Numbered from the stretch's first letter, positions 47,731 to 59,995 are shown. The stretch is 64,000 nucleotides of DNA from Cornus controversa (GCA_026545225.1 CM048847.1:10906501-10970500); one strand, 5' to 3'. The notes: generated by a model from the letters alone, not told the origin. Program-made: numbers and translations.

Positions 47731-48797
47731 TATGGCTCACTTGGGCAAGCCTTCGATATTTACATACATATGTACATCAAACACTTATATCACTTAGCAT
47801 ATTTATTCTTTTCAATACACATTCTTTCTCTATTTCAATCTAGCATGCATTACATCCTTACATTATCACAAGAAACATATAATCATATATATGCGCACAA
47901 TTATGCACAAAATTCACATATGCATAAATTTCCCATATAACTAAATATGCTCTCATTTCTTACACATTACAAGTATACATTCATCACATCATATATCACA
48001 ATATGAACAAAACTAACATGTATTAATTACAAGAAAAGAGGGAAATGAAACATCTCACAACCCCACCAATTCTCTCATATATGCTAACTCAACCAACACA
48101 TTCCCAAATATACTGAAACCTTATAATCAATAAATAAGAAGGAAGAAACACCTCTACCTTGAATTTGAAGACTTTCTAGCCAAAACCCTAGAATTCCTCC
48201 AAGTTCTACCTTGCCAAAATTTATGTTTTTTTTATTCAAACTGAATATCTTGCCGCATAGAACAAGTTGTCATTCACCGATAACTTCTAAAGCCAAGCTT
48301 AACGCTTTCGAAATGAAGAGAGAAGGAAGAGAGATGAAGAGGGAAATGGAGAGGAGCTATGGCTGGCTATTTATTGATATTTCAAATGGATGAGATTCTC
48401 AGCCCTAGATATTATAAATATCTGGGGTATGAAATGATCAAAACGCCCCCGGGTCACTTAATGTACCTTCCCGACCTCTGTTTTCAATTTTGAACGCGGC
48501 TATGACTCCGAAATCACTTCCTCAACTCTTTAAATATTTCATTTAGTTCAAAATTAAAAAAATAAATATTTTTCAAAAAATTTTCCATTTCCCAGGCCCA
48601 TCTGACCCGTGTCTCAAGCCTCACCGACCCAAAATTCTCAAATTTCACCAAATAGTCCCAAAACTTTTCAGAACCTCTAAACAAGTTTTCAAACATGTTT
48701 CTCACATTTAAAACATGTAAAACATCATTTAATTTTCATTTATGATGAAAATGATGAATAAAAAAGAAAATCGATCAAATTGGACCTGGTCTCAACC

Positions 48798-49615
48798 TTA
48801 GAAGTATAACTTTTCACAAGCTAGTTCAATTGATTTTGCAGTTAGTGTGATAGAGAGCATTAATGAACATGTACCGCATACTTATCATGAGGCCATCATG
48901 GGTGGAGAGTCAACACAATAGTCTATTACCATGAGTGAGGAGATTAAGTCTCTTTATAAGAACCAAACTTGGGAGTTAGTCAAGAAGTTTAACGACTAAA
49001 ATATTGTGGGCTATAAAAGGGTCTTCCAGAAGAAGAAAGGAACTCCATGAGTGGAAGTGTGACGTTCAAGGCATGCTTGGTGGCAAAAGGCTATACACAG
49101 AAGGAAGGGGTGGACTTCAATAAAAAAATTTTTTTCTTGTGGTGACACATAACTCAATTAGGGTGTTACTTATTATGGTTGCTTTATATGACTTGGAGCT
49201 TGAGTAGCTTTATGTGAAGATTGTGTTCTTGCATGGAGAGTTGAAAGATCATATTTATATGCATCAGCTTAAGGGGTTTGAGATTCTGGAAAAGGAAGAC
49301 CATGCTTGCCTACTGAAAAAGTCCTTGTATGGGGTAAAACAGTCTTATAGATAGTCAAGTGATTAGACACCTTTATGGTTTTGAGTGGCTACTGTAGGAG
49401 TGAGTTTGACATTTGTGCGTATCACATGAGGCTCTCATATGATTTATTTTTGTACTTATTGCTCTATGTTGATGACATGTTGATAGCTTGCAGAAACATG
49501 TCAAAAATTAACATGTTAAATGCTTAACTTAGTGGTGAATTTGAGATGAAAGATATAGGTGTCGCAAAGTGAATTTTGGGTATGAAGATTTACAAGCATA
49601 GAGGAGCGGGCAGAT
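48798..49615 (+). mobile_element. Copia reverse transcriptase remnant
   Basis: Carries KSLYKNQTWELVKKF near 48.95 kb and an LYVDDMLIA-type catalytic box near 49.46 kb, the usual Copia RT motifs. Broken, and cut off at the Tekay-like LTR. Confidence 0.85.
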
Positions 49616-51430
49616 TGTAAGAACTGTGACCATTTTTGGCCAATTTTCTTTTATTTTCATTTATTATCATATAAATGATTTAAATAATTATATTTGTGCT
49701 TTAAATGCGAAATACTTGTTTGGAGAATTGTATAAGGGTTCGGGAAAGTTTTTGGATGGTTTGACAAAATTTAAGATTTTCAGATTGGGTGGACCTAAGA
49801 CTCAGGTCTGGTGGGCCCGAAAAATCTTAAAATACCATAATGATACAAAATTTTGAGATTTAATTAAATAAAATATTTGATGAACTATGGAATTGATTTT
49901 GAGTCTGTAGGAGTTTTCAAAATTAAAAACGAAGTCCGGGAATGTACGTTGAGTGACTAGTGACATTTTGGTAAATAGGAGATGTTAAGTCTATAAATAC
50001 AAGAGATAACAATTCAGCTCTTATTCTCTCATTCTATATCATCCGAGCAAGAGAATTATATATCTCTACATTTTTCTTCTTTCTTTTCTCTAGATTTTGA
50101 GAGACTTAGAGCTTGAATTGGAAGATGCCGAAGAAGGAAAGATCGATCTACAAAGCAAGGGCTTGAGTTTGATCTGTTCAAATTTAAATTCTGACAAAGT
50201 TAGTTGTAGTGAGAATTGAGGGTTTTGTTTAGAAGTTCTTCTAAACCAAGGTAAGCATGCCTAACCCATGAAATCTGGGGTTTATGTGAGTATATTGGTT
50301 GTCTATGACAACCAATTAGTTATATGTGTATAATTAGATATTTTTTAAAGCTAAAGTATACTAGATTATACAATTGAATGAATTCTCAATGTGAAGTGAT
50401 ATGATTAGGTGTTTATAATTGTTTCATGTGATTATATGGTATGCTGAGTGAGAAATGTGAGAAAATTATATGCATTTCATTTGTATATGTGCATGACACT
50501 TATATGTTTGATAAATTACCTTAAAAAGCATGATTAGATGTAAAACATGTTTGATTATCGATATAAATGCTATGAAAGGTGAAAATGTAATACAAGTTCA
50601 ATGTGTATGCATGTGAGACTTATATAGGAATGTGTAAGCATGTTAAGTGGTTACTATGTTACTTTTGAATTACATATGCATGTTTAGTAAGAGCATGTGA
50701 AATCCATCTCCATACATGGAAAACATATGGTGAAAGTGGTGAGGTCAACTGGATGACCTTGTTATTAGAGTCCTTTTGACGAAGGAATAGGGTGACCCAA
50801 TAATTAGAGTCTTAAAAGAAACAATGGGATGAACTTGTTATTAGAGTCCCAACTCGATAGGATTGGATAGTCCTGTTATTCAAGTCCAATGGTTGTTTGG
50901 AGTAAGTAGATGTAGGAAGGGTGCATATCATGTTGCATTACATGTAATTCATGATGCGGTTGAAATATGCGATTCTATTCATAATGTGATTAAATGCAAT
51001 GTATGCTCTGTGTGGTATTTACAGAATTTGCGGAGTTGTATTTTAAACATTTCTACTGAGTATGTTGGAACTCATCCTATGAGTATTAACTTTTTTCAAG
51101 AAATAGCAAATAAGTGATGGAGCCTCCTCAAAAGTGAGTTGACATGGAGCGTGGCTAGTTTTCTTCTAAAGACATTTATTTACCTCATTTGATATGCATG
51201 TTTGACATGTGGACTACATGCACACTTTCGTTATGTATATGAGTTTTGATGCTTTGGGAACTTGTATTAAAGAATGCGTTATGATTATGCTTTATATGTA
51301 AGGTTTGAGCATGAGTAAATGTTAAATGATGAGGATGATAATTTTATATCTCCGTTTATGTCCAATTATGATTGTGGAAGTAATTGAGTTGAGAAAGTGT
51401 CAAATGATCAAGTGTTGTGTGTGGAGTAGT
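49616..51430 (+). mobile_element. Tekay-like LTR, plus strand, 3' end uncertain
   Basis: Starts TGTAAGAACTGTGACC at 49616. Landmarks follow in the order of other Tekay-type LTRs: GGTGGACC...GGTGGGCCCG near 49788-49820, a TATA-like CTATAAATAC near 49991-50000, CTCTAGATTTTGAGAGACTTAG near 50090, GATGCCGAAGAAGG near 50123, and AAGGTAAGCATGC near 50248. Similarity fades after about 51.2 kb and I cannot place the end or a primer site. It may be a truncated or solo LTR. Confidence 0.65.
50751..50890 (+). repeat. Four-copy TTGTTATTAGAGTCC repeat with hairpin potential
   Basis: Copies end near 50773, 50811, 50850 and 50887, spaced about 37-40 bp. Two are bracketed by perfect arms: TGGGA/TCCCA (50825-50851) and ATTGGA/TCCAAT (50862-50890). 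It occupies the same relative place in the LTR as the 8530 and 47468 arrays but has a different loop. Confidence 0.7.
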
Positions 51431-52538
51431 AGATGGTCGCACAACTATGATGGATCATAATATGCATTACGATGCATTGTAATATGACGATCAATCGTAA
51501 GCTATGTTACGGTGTATTATAGAAATGAGAAAAAATTATTGTAAAAAATAGTGTATTTTGCACCTTGTTACGATACTTGGGTGATGCATCATAAGATTAT
51601 GATGGATCGCAACTTAGTAATTCCTAGATGTTGAGTGAACTAGGTAGGGATAATTTGGACCAAAGTAAAAATTAAACCGTGAAAGTTGTCAAATATGAAA
51701 TTATTTTGTGTGAACTAACTTTCTACCTTGATTCTATTTGGTATTTATAATATTTTGAAATATACAAAATTAAGTTGTGAAATATTAAATTGTTCTCAAA
51801 ATTAAGTTATCAAATATTAAATTGTCCTCATTTTATAACCATATTTCTTTGAAATAAAATTGAAAAAGTCAAAGATCCGCGTAAACAAGAGTTAGACCAA
51901 TGAGGTTCAAACCTTTTACACGTTTATGAAAAGCTTGGGGTACAAAATCCAATGAGAGGGGACAAACAGCCGCTACCTCCAACCCAGTACCAGCAGCGTG
52001 GCCCCAAACTTCTCCCTTATTCCTTCACCTAAAGCTGCCCTACCATTTATCCTTTTCAATATATACCCCCCACCACTTTTATTACAAACAGTCAACACTC
52101 ATGCATTGATCAAAATAGAGTCCAATCCTGTGCTGTAGCGGATCTTACTGTACCGTGATGCACATATTTTTAACATATATTTATTCTAAATTCAACAAAT
52201 TTGTTCTACAATTCAAACTATATAAAAATTTAATTTCAATATCATTATTTTTAATTTCAATATACTTAAAATCGTGTTCCAACACATTAATTCTATGTGT
52301 TAAAATTTAAAACAAATACATTAAAACACAACTCCTTACTGAATATACTACTCATTAGAGTAAAAGATTCAAACTCGATCGACACAACTCGATATTTTTT
52401 AATGTTTTTGAGAATTTTTTTCTTTTTATAGAATCATACCAATAACAACACTAAAATTTTAGTAATATCTCTTTTTATTGGATGTGTAGGCTTCGATGAA
52501 TCGAATATATATATATAATTCTTTCTTATCTTTTTAGC

Positions 52539-52572
<34 letters not shown>

Positions 52573-52873
52573 CTCTTTCTTATCCTTTTTAGCTTTCATT
52601 CTTACTTACATGTAATGACAGCACATGTTACAACTATTTTGACTAGTATAACATTTTTTTAATCTTTAACTGCGAAAAGAATCCCAGTTGAATTTTTCGC
52701 ACGGATGTTTATTTATATCTAGTTCCAAGTACATGTAGGGACATATGTGGGCGCAACTTTTTTTTATAATAATAACATGAATAATATAACAAACAAACAA
52801 ACATTAAAGGAGCAAAGGTGGCAAATTGGCAATACTTTTCTCTCTCTATCTATCTCTCTCCCCCTTTCTCTTG
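51431..52873. other. Upstream region of the GA2ox gene
   Basis: No coding sequence. A less AT-rich stretch at about 51960-52110 (GCCGCTACCTCCAACCC ... TATATACCCCCCACC) may be promoter or the edge of unique host DNA. (TA)n tracts lie near 52507-52518 and 52545-52571, and a CTCTCTCTAT pyrimidine patch at 52840-52873 directly precedes the TATA box. Confidence 0.45.
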
Positions 52874-52885
52874 TATATATATAAT
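52874..52885 (+). promoter_or_regulatory. Probable TATA box of GA2ox
   Basis: TATATATATAAT, about 100 bp before the start codon and right after a C/T-rich patch, as in many plant core promoters. The start of transcription would fall near 52910. Confidence 0.6.
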
Positions 52886-52981
52886 ACCACGTCTTCACCC
52901 TCCTCTCCTTCAAACTCAAAATCCTTTTCATTTTTGCTTCTATAAGGTTCCTTCTTATTATACCTTCACAAATATTCCAGT

Positions 52982-53770
52982 ATGGTTGTACCTTCTCCAA
53001 CACGGAGCAAAAAGACAAGAACGCCCCTTGGAATTCCGACTATTGATCTCTCTCTTGAGAGGTCTGTATTGTCCAAGCAAATCGTAAAGGCATGTGAAGA
53101 ATATGGTTTCTTCAAGGTGGTGAACCATGGTGTTCCAAATGAGATAATTGCAAGAATAGAAAAGGAAGGTTTCAATTTTTTCTCAAAACCAGCTTCCCAG
53201 AAGCAACAAGCTGGGCCACCCACTCCTTTTGGTTATGGTTGCAAGAATATCGGCTTCAATGGCGACACCGGTGAGCTTGAGTACCTTCTCCTTCAGACCA
53301 ACCCTCTCTCCATTTATGAGAGATCTAAAACCATCTCCAATGACCCTGCCAACTTCAGGTAATTAACTGATATATATATATATATATATATATATAAGTG
53401 TGTTTGTGTGTCAATATATATTTATATCTATATGGTGCTACCCTCATTAACAGAATTACAAGATTTTCAGTTCATCTCCCCTTCATGCAATTTTTTGCCA
53501 TTTTTTATGCATGTTATTTTCAGAACTTTGAACTCAATTAGCTTCCAACAATATGTTATGTATATATATTTTTTCTTGGCAAAGAATTCACACACTCATT
53601 AACCCACATTCACCTTTCACTTTGAAAAGTAGATAAAATAGCATTAGTTTACATTCTTTGATGATAACAATATGTTATGTATTCAGAACGCAAGAATGGT
53701 GACTAAACAATGACAACATATTTCAAATTTGACTGAGTCAGACAATGTATAGAACAAGGCACTTACTTAC

Positions 53771-53816
<46 letters not shown>

Positions 53817-54319
53817 CAACGGTTTGATTGATTTAATTAATCTTTTATTAGTGTCACAGTTTTTGATGGTTTGATTATTTCTCGGGATGTTTAAATTTGC
53901 GTAATTATGTATTAGATATATATGTTTATATTTAAAAAATAAAAAAATTACTGATAAACATTAGTTGAGATGATATGATGTCGTGTTTGGAATAATATTT
54001 TGAGTGCATGCATTTAATTAATTGTATTTTAAAAAAAATTATAATAAATAACTAAAGAGAAAAGTTTGATTTTGCTGATATGATGAACAGGTGAAAAGTA
54101 TTTTTCTTGGGTTGATGCCTAGTCTCCTAGAAAGAGACACTATATTCTCTTTAGAAAAGAAATAAATAAATACTAGAAAAACATATATTGGTGCGTGTTA
54201 AAATTAATTTTTTACTTGTAGGGTGTACAACTGTGCATTAAACTAATGAACTCCGCTCCATTTCAGGGAACGGTACAGAGATGGACTCGTTAATATTTGA
54301 GCTTATCCATTCCATTGGT

Positions 54320-54350
<31 letters not shown>

Positions 54351-54920
54351 ACATTTTTGACCTTCTCGTTAAAAAAAGATTGGCTTACTGACCAATGAAA
54401 ACATGGATTCAAAGAGTTTGGTCAAATAGTTACACGTGCAGTCGAAAAACACGGAATTTCAATAACTTGGTCAAATAGCAACCTCTGACCCTGGAAAGGA
54501 AATATATGATAAAATATTACAAGTTGAGTCATTTTAGAAATTACAAGGGCAAAAAGTCTTTTCAAATATCAAAATTAAATATTTATGAAAAATCATGTCA
54601 GGTAGCTCCTAGTGGGTCCATGACTGTCCCCATGTTCTACGGCTTAATTTATAGAGTAGTTCTTCAATCTGATATTATCTATAGATATATATATATATAT
54701 TACTGAATTACTTATGAAATTATATTGAAATTCATAAAATATTTATGTTGAATAAAAATAAATAAATTTGTACAACAACATACCGTAAGGCATAAGAATT
54801 AATTGTAGAATATACAGTACTACAAAAGACCCAGATTATTTTATGTAGAAGGAGAGGTTAAAACGACGTAGTTTTCATTCATTCATTCATTCATAACATG
54901 ATTAAACAATTGTTACAACC

Positions 54921-54955
<35 letters not shown>

Positions 54956-55682
54956 AACTATATATATATCATTAAATCAATAATACGACACTACTACATG
55001 ACAAAAAGAATCCTAGCCATTTCGACCACATAATGAGTGTAGAGAATAAAATTGAAGGTGGTCAGAAAAAAATCAATGGGCTTGAAGATCGATCCAAAGA
55101 AAGTGAACACTCCATGTGTCCGTATGTAGCACATTACCCAATTTGGTTTCAATCTGTAATTGTGTTCTTTCTTACCAAATGAAGATGAGAGTATTCAAAA
55201 CTGGTGATGAGTGCATGTTATTCTTATACAGTAGTATTATACATACAAATAATAATATACATTGCTTTTGGTTTGGCAGTTGTGCTGTGAATGATTACAT
55301 ACAAGCAATAAGGAATTTGGCATGTCAGATTCTGGATCACGCGGCTGAGGGTCTTCGGTTGACAGACAGATCCGTGTTCAGTAAGCTCATCAGAGACGTC
55401 CAAAGTGACTCATGCTTCAGGATCAATCACTATCCACCGTCAAAACTTCATCATCATTCCTGTCCAAGATCACGTATTGGATTTGGAGAGCACTCTGACC
55501 CTCAGATCTTGACTATACTGCGATCCAATGATGTGGCTGGCCTCCAAATTTGTCTCAGCGATGGCTTGTGGGTCCCTGTCCCTCCAGATCCCACCGACTT
55601 TTGTGTCTTCGTAGGTGATGCTTTACAGGTAATTAATTGGTACTACTATCATATATGATTCCGTAGTACTATAACAATTCAA

Positions 55683-55714
<32 letters not shown>

Positions 55715-56026
55715 TAAATTTATACATGACGATGATGATGATGATGATTACAGGCCATGACAAATGAAAGGTTTATGAGCGCAAGGCACCGAGCAATGGC
55801 AAACTCTTGTGTGAAGACATCTAGAATGTCAATGATGTATTTTGGGGCTCCACCTCCTAATGCATTGATTTCTCCTCTGCCACAAATGGTGTCACCTCAT
55901 AACCCTAGCCTTTATAAGCCTTTCACTTGGAGCGAATACAAGAAAGCTGCATATTCTCTGCGTTTGGGGGATCCCCGTCTAGACCTCTTCAAGATCCACA
56001 CCACTTCCACTACTACTCATATATAG
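52982..56026 (+). CDS. GA2ox: Gibberellin 2-beta-dioxygenase (C19-GA2ox type), three exons
   Basis: Exons 52982-53358, 55280-55628 and 55754-56026 join with GT/AG borders and encode 332 residues, the normal family length. This soluble 2-oxoglutarate/Fe(II) dioxygenase adds a 2-beta hydroxyl to C19 gibberellins (GA1, GA4 and their precursors) and so inactivates them. The N-terminal DIOX_N part covers about residues 15-110 ([14 protein letters not shown] at 39-52; [10 protein letters not shown] at 99-108, typical of C19 rather than C20 enzymes). The catalytic part has the iron ligands H197 and D199 in [17 protein letters not shown] and H254 in SARHR, and R266-x-S268 for 2-oxoglutarate. Intron 1 is 1,921 bp and intron 2 is 125 bp, at the usual family positions. 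No break is seen, and the gene looks functional. Its place in the C19 clade is by recall; a paralogue number cannot be given. Confidence 0.96.
53359..55279 (+). other. GA2ox intron 1
   Basis: Bounded by CAG/GTAATTAA and TTTGGCAG/T, phase 2. It contains four long (TA)n runs (about 53371-53396, 53776-53813, 54320-54347, 54923-54952) and a TGAC cluster (53700-53740). No nested gene is seen. Confidence 0.85.
53700..53740 (+). promoter_or_regulatory. TGAC cluster, possible KNOX binding region in intron 1
   Basis: TGAC cores lie at 53700-53703, 53711-53714 and 53730-53733, and in reverse as GTCA at 53737-53740. The last two form TGACTGAGTCA. KNOX homeodomain proteins are known to bind TGAC-type sites in a GA2ox intron in maize. 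The role here is inference. Confidence 0.45.
55731..55748 (+). repeat. (GAT)6 microsatellite next to the intron 2 acceptor
   Basis: Six GAT units end 3 bp before the CAG at 55751-55753. They take the place where a pyrimidine tract would lie; a (TA)n run is at 55685-55706. Confidence 0.85.
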
Positions 56027-56464
56027 GACAACTCCACCAGGCTAATTAATTAGGGAATTTTATTTACTCCATCACCTCATTTAATTGTCGCTATATATAG
56101 ACATGATTAGTTGGAATTAAGTACTATTAGTTATGTGTACTTGTATATATATATGTTAAATATTAGTTGAATGGTGGATTGTATTTCGTTTAAAGGGGAA
56201 ATTTTTGCTCAAGGTGTTCCCTAATGTCTTGTAGTAAAAAATTAAGTACATGTAAAACTTGTCTGAGTTTCATCAATAATTTTTTTTAAATTGTACTTTA
56301 ATGCTTGAGGGGTGAATCTCATTATGAGTACAATAACAACAATCAATAAAGTGTTATTTCAATTACATAGAGCTGCTTGCATGTATGAATTTTATTTTTA
56401 TATTTCGCTATACCAAAAACCATAACTTCAATCAAATCACTTATTATGTAGTTCTAGAAAGTGC
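56027..56464 (+). terminator. GA2ox 3' untranslated region and likely poly(A) signals
   Basis: Follows the TAG stop. AT-rich, with AATAAT at 56274-56279 and a clear AATAAA at 56345-56350. The element fragment downstream begins near 56465, so the gene ends close to a retrotransposon. Confidence 0.6.
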
Positions 56465-57925
56465 CTATGTATTCATTATGTTCAAATGTAAGACTCTAGG
56501 ATCATTCTGAAATCTAGCAATTAAAGCAACTACAAACATGATATTAGGCCTTGATAGAGTAATGTATAAAAGACTTCCTATCATGGACCGGTAAAGTGTA
56601 TTATCTATAGGGTCAGTGGTAGATTCTTTGGATAATTTTGTGGTGACACACATGGGAGTAGACATTGGTTTTGAATCATCCATGTTAAATTTTTTTAGAA
56701 TTTCTTTTGCATACTTCTCTTGAGATATATGAATATACCTTTAGCATGTTGAATGATTTGAAATCCGAAGAAGTATTTCAAGGTACCTAACATGGATATC
56801 TCAAACTTAGATTGCATAAGTACAACAAATTGTACGGTTTGATTCGAGTGTGAATCACAAAATATGATATATCATTCACATAAATTTGTAAAATTAAAAA
56901 GTTTGAGTTAAAGTGCCTCACATAGAGTGTGCCATCGACCTTTCCTCTTTGGAAGCCTTGTTCAATAAGAAAAGAGTGGAGTTTGTCATACCATGCCTTT
57001 AGAGCTTGCTTGAGACCATAGAGCATTTTTCTGAGCTTGAGAACATGTTGTGGATGCTTTGTATCGACAAATCCCTCAGGTTGCTCAATGCATACTTTCT
57101 TTGATAGATTACCATTTAGAAAAGCATGCTTGACATCCATCAGATAGACCATTACACTCTTGTAGCATGCAAAGGAGAGAAGCATTCGGATGGACTCTAA
57201 TCGAGTAACTGAGCAAAGGACTCGTCATAGTCCAATCTGGCAATTTGAGCAAATCCTTTACATACTAGTCGAGCTTTATTTTTGATGACTGTCCCGTCCT
57301 CATTGATCCTATTCCAGTAGATCCACTTGGAGCCATTAACATTCTTATTGTTTGGATTGGGCATGAGAATCCAGGTATCATTTTTCTCAATTTGATGTAG
57401 TTCTTCTTGCATCGCAGTTATCCAATCAGAATCATCTTTTGCCTCGGAGTAGTTATTTGGTTCAATGGAGGATAAAATAGCAAATGCTCATCCTTAGTTA
57501 CAAGTGGTAATGCCTTCTTCTTAGCTCTTGTGAGAGCCCTTCATTCATTGTTGTTTAGAATGTTTTCTTGTTGGACTTCTTTTTATAGATTCGGATATCG
57601 AGGTTCTCTTGTTTCTTCTTCAACAATAGTGGATGAGATAGGTTGCTCATTTTCCCTTTCGGCTTCTGGAGGAAGATCTTCTTCGAAGTCTTCTTTTGGA
57701 GTGTTGCCCTCTTCATCAATTTTCACATGAATGGATTCCACCACTTTCTTGGTTCTTAAGTTATAACATCTGTAGGCTTTACTCTTTGTAGAATATCCCA
57801 AAAAGATGCCTTCATTAGCTCTTGAGTCAAACTTTTTCAGATTTTCATGGTTGTTGTAGATGAAACATTTACTTTCAAAAATTTTGAAATAATACACAAT
57901 TGCAGGTCTCCCAAAGCACAAGCCA
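56465..57925 (-). mobile_element. Sirevirus-like Copia pol fragment, minus strand
   Basis: On the minus strand: an end-of-integrase stretch with NLKKFDSRANEGIFLGYS near 57.8 kb; a linker; reverse transcriptase with a KWIYWNRINEDG-type start near 57.3 kb, MDVKHAFLNGN near 57.13 kb, YGLKQALKAWYDKL near 57.0 kb and a worn YVNDI catalytic area near 56.87 kb; then SRPNIMFVVALIARFQNDP near 56.52 kb. The wording fits the Sirevirus branch. There are no LTRs and several breaks. Its left end lies about 440 bp from the GA2ox stop. Confidence 0.88.
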
Positions 57926-58483
57926 ATAGGTGTCTTTGTCGAATTTGATCTCAGAAGAGCTCTATTGATAATTAAAAATTAGCAAATCAACAACAATAGA
58001 TGTTGAACCTCATAAAACACATACTCATGAATCAACAACACAACTAACAACTTGAGATTATCAAATCACCATTATAAATTTGCAACTCAAAATCTCAAAT
58101 TCCAGAATAGATGAATGTGATTTTAGACAAGGAAATAATCATAAACTCAGAATATGAGAACCAAACCACAACTCAATTTAGTGATGTAAGAACAATAGTA
58201 GCTAGGAAGAATTATACCACACAGTCAAGAGAGATCCCGTAATGACACCCACAACAGATTTGTGAAACTGTGTCATTGAAGAAGTAGGAACCATCCATAC
58301 GTGAAGCTGTTTGAGGTCACTAGAGTTCGTCGGAGAGAAGGATCATGAAACCATGGAGTGACGCTGGGTTCTCACGGTGTTTCTTTCCCTTTTAGCTCTC
58401 AGACCCTCCTCCTCTCATTATATCTCTCTCACAAACACTCTTAGCTCCGCTACACCCCTTAATGCCTTCACTTTCTTTTTTAT

Positions 58484-58538
<55 letters not shown>

Positions 58539-58802
58539 CACCTCTCATCACTTTAATATGTGAATGTATATGTGCCACATCAGTGCCCATATATAACTCA
58601 ATTATGTAAATGAAAATGTGCCACATCAGCTCTTTTCTTTTTATTTCCACCCACTGTTCTTCACATTATTTTGCTTAAACTATTTTTTTTTTGAAAGGTT
58701 AAGCAACCCTTATGACACAAATTCTCAAAAATACCTTTAAGACACATTCGCCTTAGCATTAAATTCCAAATCGCCCTCCTTTGATAAATTCACTAAAGTG
58801 TC
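57926..58802. other. Non-coding sequence with long (TA)n
   Basis: Contains a (TA)n run at about 58487-58535. Parts around 58190-58440 look like an LTR leader read on the minus strand, but I could not match them to another copy here. Confidence 0.4.
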
Positions 58803-59995
58803 TGATAAGCGTTGAATGTTAGACATTCTTGTGCCTTTACTTATGTATTTTAATTCCATAGTTGCCCATATTGTATAGTTTTTACGTATTTTTATGTTTT
58901 TGATGATTTCAGGTTCAAACTCAGAATTCAGCATAATTCGACTCCTTTATTAGTTCAAGAATGCATTCCTATGTCCTATCATGCTTCATGGAAAGTTCAT
59001 ATCAAGGAATAGTGAATGGCGTGTCAAGACCAGAGTCGAAAAGCTAAAGAGTTAAGGATCTACATAAGAAAGAGAGATCAATGCATCAAAGTACCCACTT
59101 CGATGCATCGCCCAATCCTACAGAAGATATTTTTTTACAGATATTTTCTTCACTTGCCAATTGTCCAATTTTGCTTGGATAAAGCCTTGAATGAAATTTC
59201 TATGATATTTTGAGTCTTAAATCAGATATATAGTTAGGAAATATGCAATAATAAGATATATCACAATTCTTGTAATAGAGAGCATATATAGAATTCTAGA
59301 GAGCGAAAGTGAAGTTCTAGAGAGAGAAAACTTTAAAGAGGGCTTTGTAAGGCCTTGAAAACTATTTTGAGCATGGGACCATCTCTATCTATAGAGTGCT
59401 TCCTGCCCACCATGATCAACTAATCATTCTCTAGGGTTTTGACAAACCCTAGTCTTGTAAATATGTTCTAACTTCAATGAATTGAGGATTTTTATGTTTT
59501 TTTGTGTATATGTCTCTTGCCTTGAGCCTTATATCAATATAAGTTTAAAATTTCTTTATGTTCATGTATTGTAATTTATCTTCTTGTCTTAGAATATTTA
59601 ATTTTCTCACATGATCTTCAAACACTTGTAAGTTTCACAAGGACTACAAGTGATGGCTTGAAACTAGTTTTGACTATAACCTGCATAGCTAGATTTGCAT
59701 AGTCCATGCTTAGAGACGGTGATTTAGCTATACTTAGGTAATTAGGTAAGTAGATAGGTAGGGAAATCACACTTATCGAAGATGGATTATAGTATATTAA
59801 AGTGTGTGTGTTCTCTTGGCGACGTCGTTGTATGTGGGAGTTGTCAACGCGTCATTTAGTACATATTTGCATTAATTCTCTCAATTTATTATAAGTGTGA
59901 CATACTACGAGGCTGGTGGTGAAGTCTAAACCCAAGTCCTTAACTCTTCTCTCAAACTTTGTATTTTAATTATCTTTTATGCTTTTAAAGTAGAG
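58803..59995 (+). mobile_element. Athila-like LTR remnant, divergent subfamily
   Basis: Starts TGATAAGCGTTGAATGTTAG, close to the LTR starts at 59996 and 4403 (minus). A leader-like stretch with TCTAGAGAGCGAAAG lies near 59293. Its end is not clear; the next LTR begins at 59996. Confidence 0.5.

Larger units (their letters stand above)
46585..48797 (-). mobile_element. Tekay-like solo LTR, minus strand, inside Copia pol
   Basis: The plus-strand left edge is TGTCATCCCAGCC and the right edge GGTCTCAACC, the mirror of the Tekay start TGTAGAGACC. Pol sequence of the Copia element resumes immediately afterwards. Conserved landmarks include the TTGCTCA/AATAGGAAT block near 47227-47258. A clear 5-bp target duplication could not be recognised. 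It carries a word cluster (46600-46800) and a hairpin array (47468-47730). Confidence 0.75.
43846..49615 (+). mobile_element. Tork/TNT1-like Copia element, truncated, with nested solo LTR
   Basis: A 414-bp 5' LTR (43846-44259), a worn primer site at about 44262-44275, gag, zinc knuckle, protease, integrase and part of reverse transcriptase follow on the plus strand. The integrase/RT junction is split by a solo LTR (46585-48797). The element stops at 49615, where a Tekay-like LTR begins, and no 3' LTR is found. The wording of gag, integrase and linker matches what I remember of TNT1/Tork pol proteins. Heavily decayed, with more than ten breaks. Confidence 0.85.

Noticed and set aside
46572-48802. 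5-bp target duplication around the solo LTR in the Copia element
   Set aside because: Flanks TCAAA and TTAGA do not match well enough; the insertion is inferred from the interrupted pol instead.
50863-51117. 84-residue open frame in the LTR at 49616
   Set aside because: Overlaps the tandem repeats and an LTR; no similarity to known proteins.
51440-51610. Possible small MITE around GGATCATAATATGCAT and ATTATGATGGATCG
   Set aside because: The inverted similarity is short and no target duplication could be found.
55116-55658. 180-residue open frame starting upstream of GA2ox exon 2
   Set aside because: Its first ~55 codons are intron sequence; a good acceptor at 55278-55279 and the family alignment start the exon at 55280.
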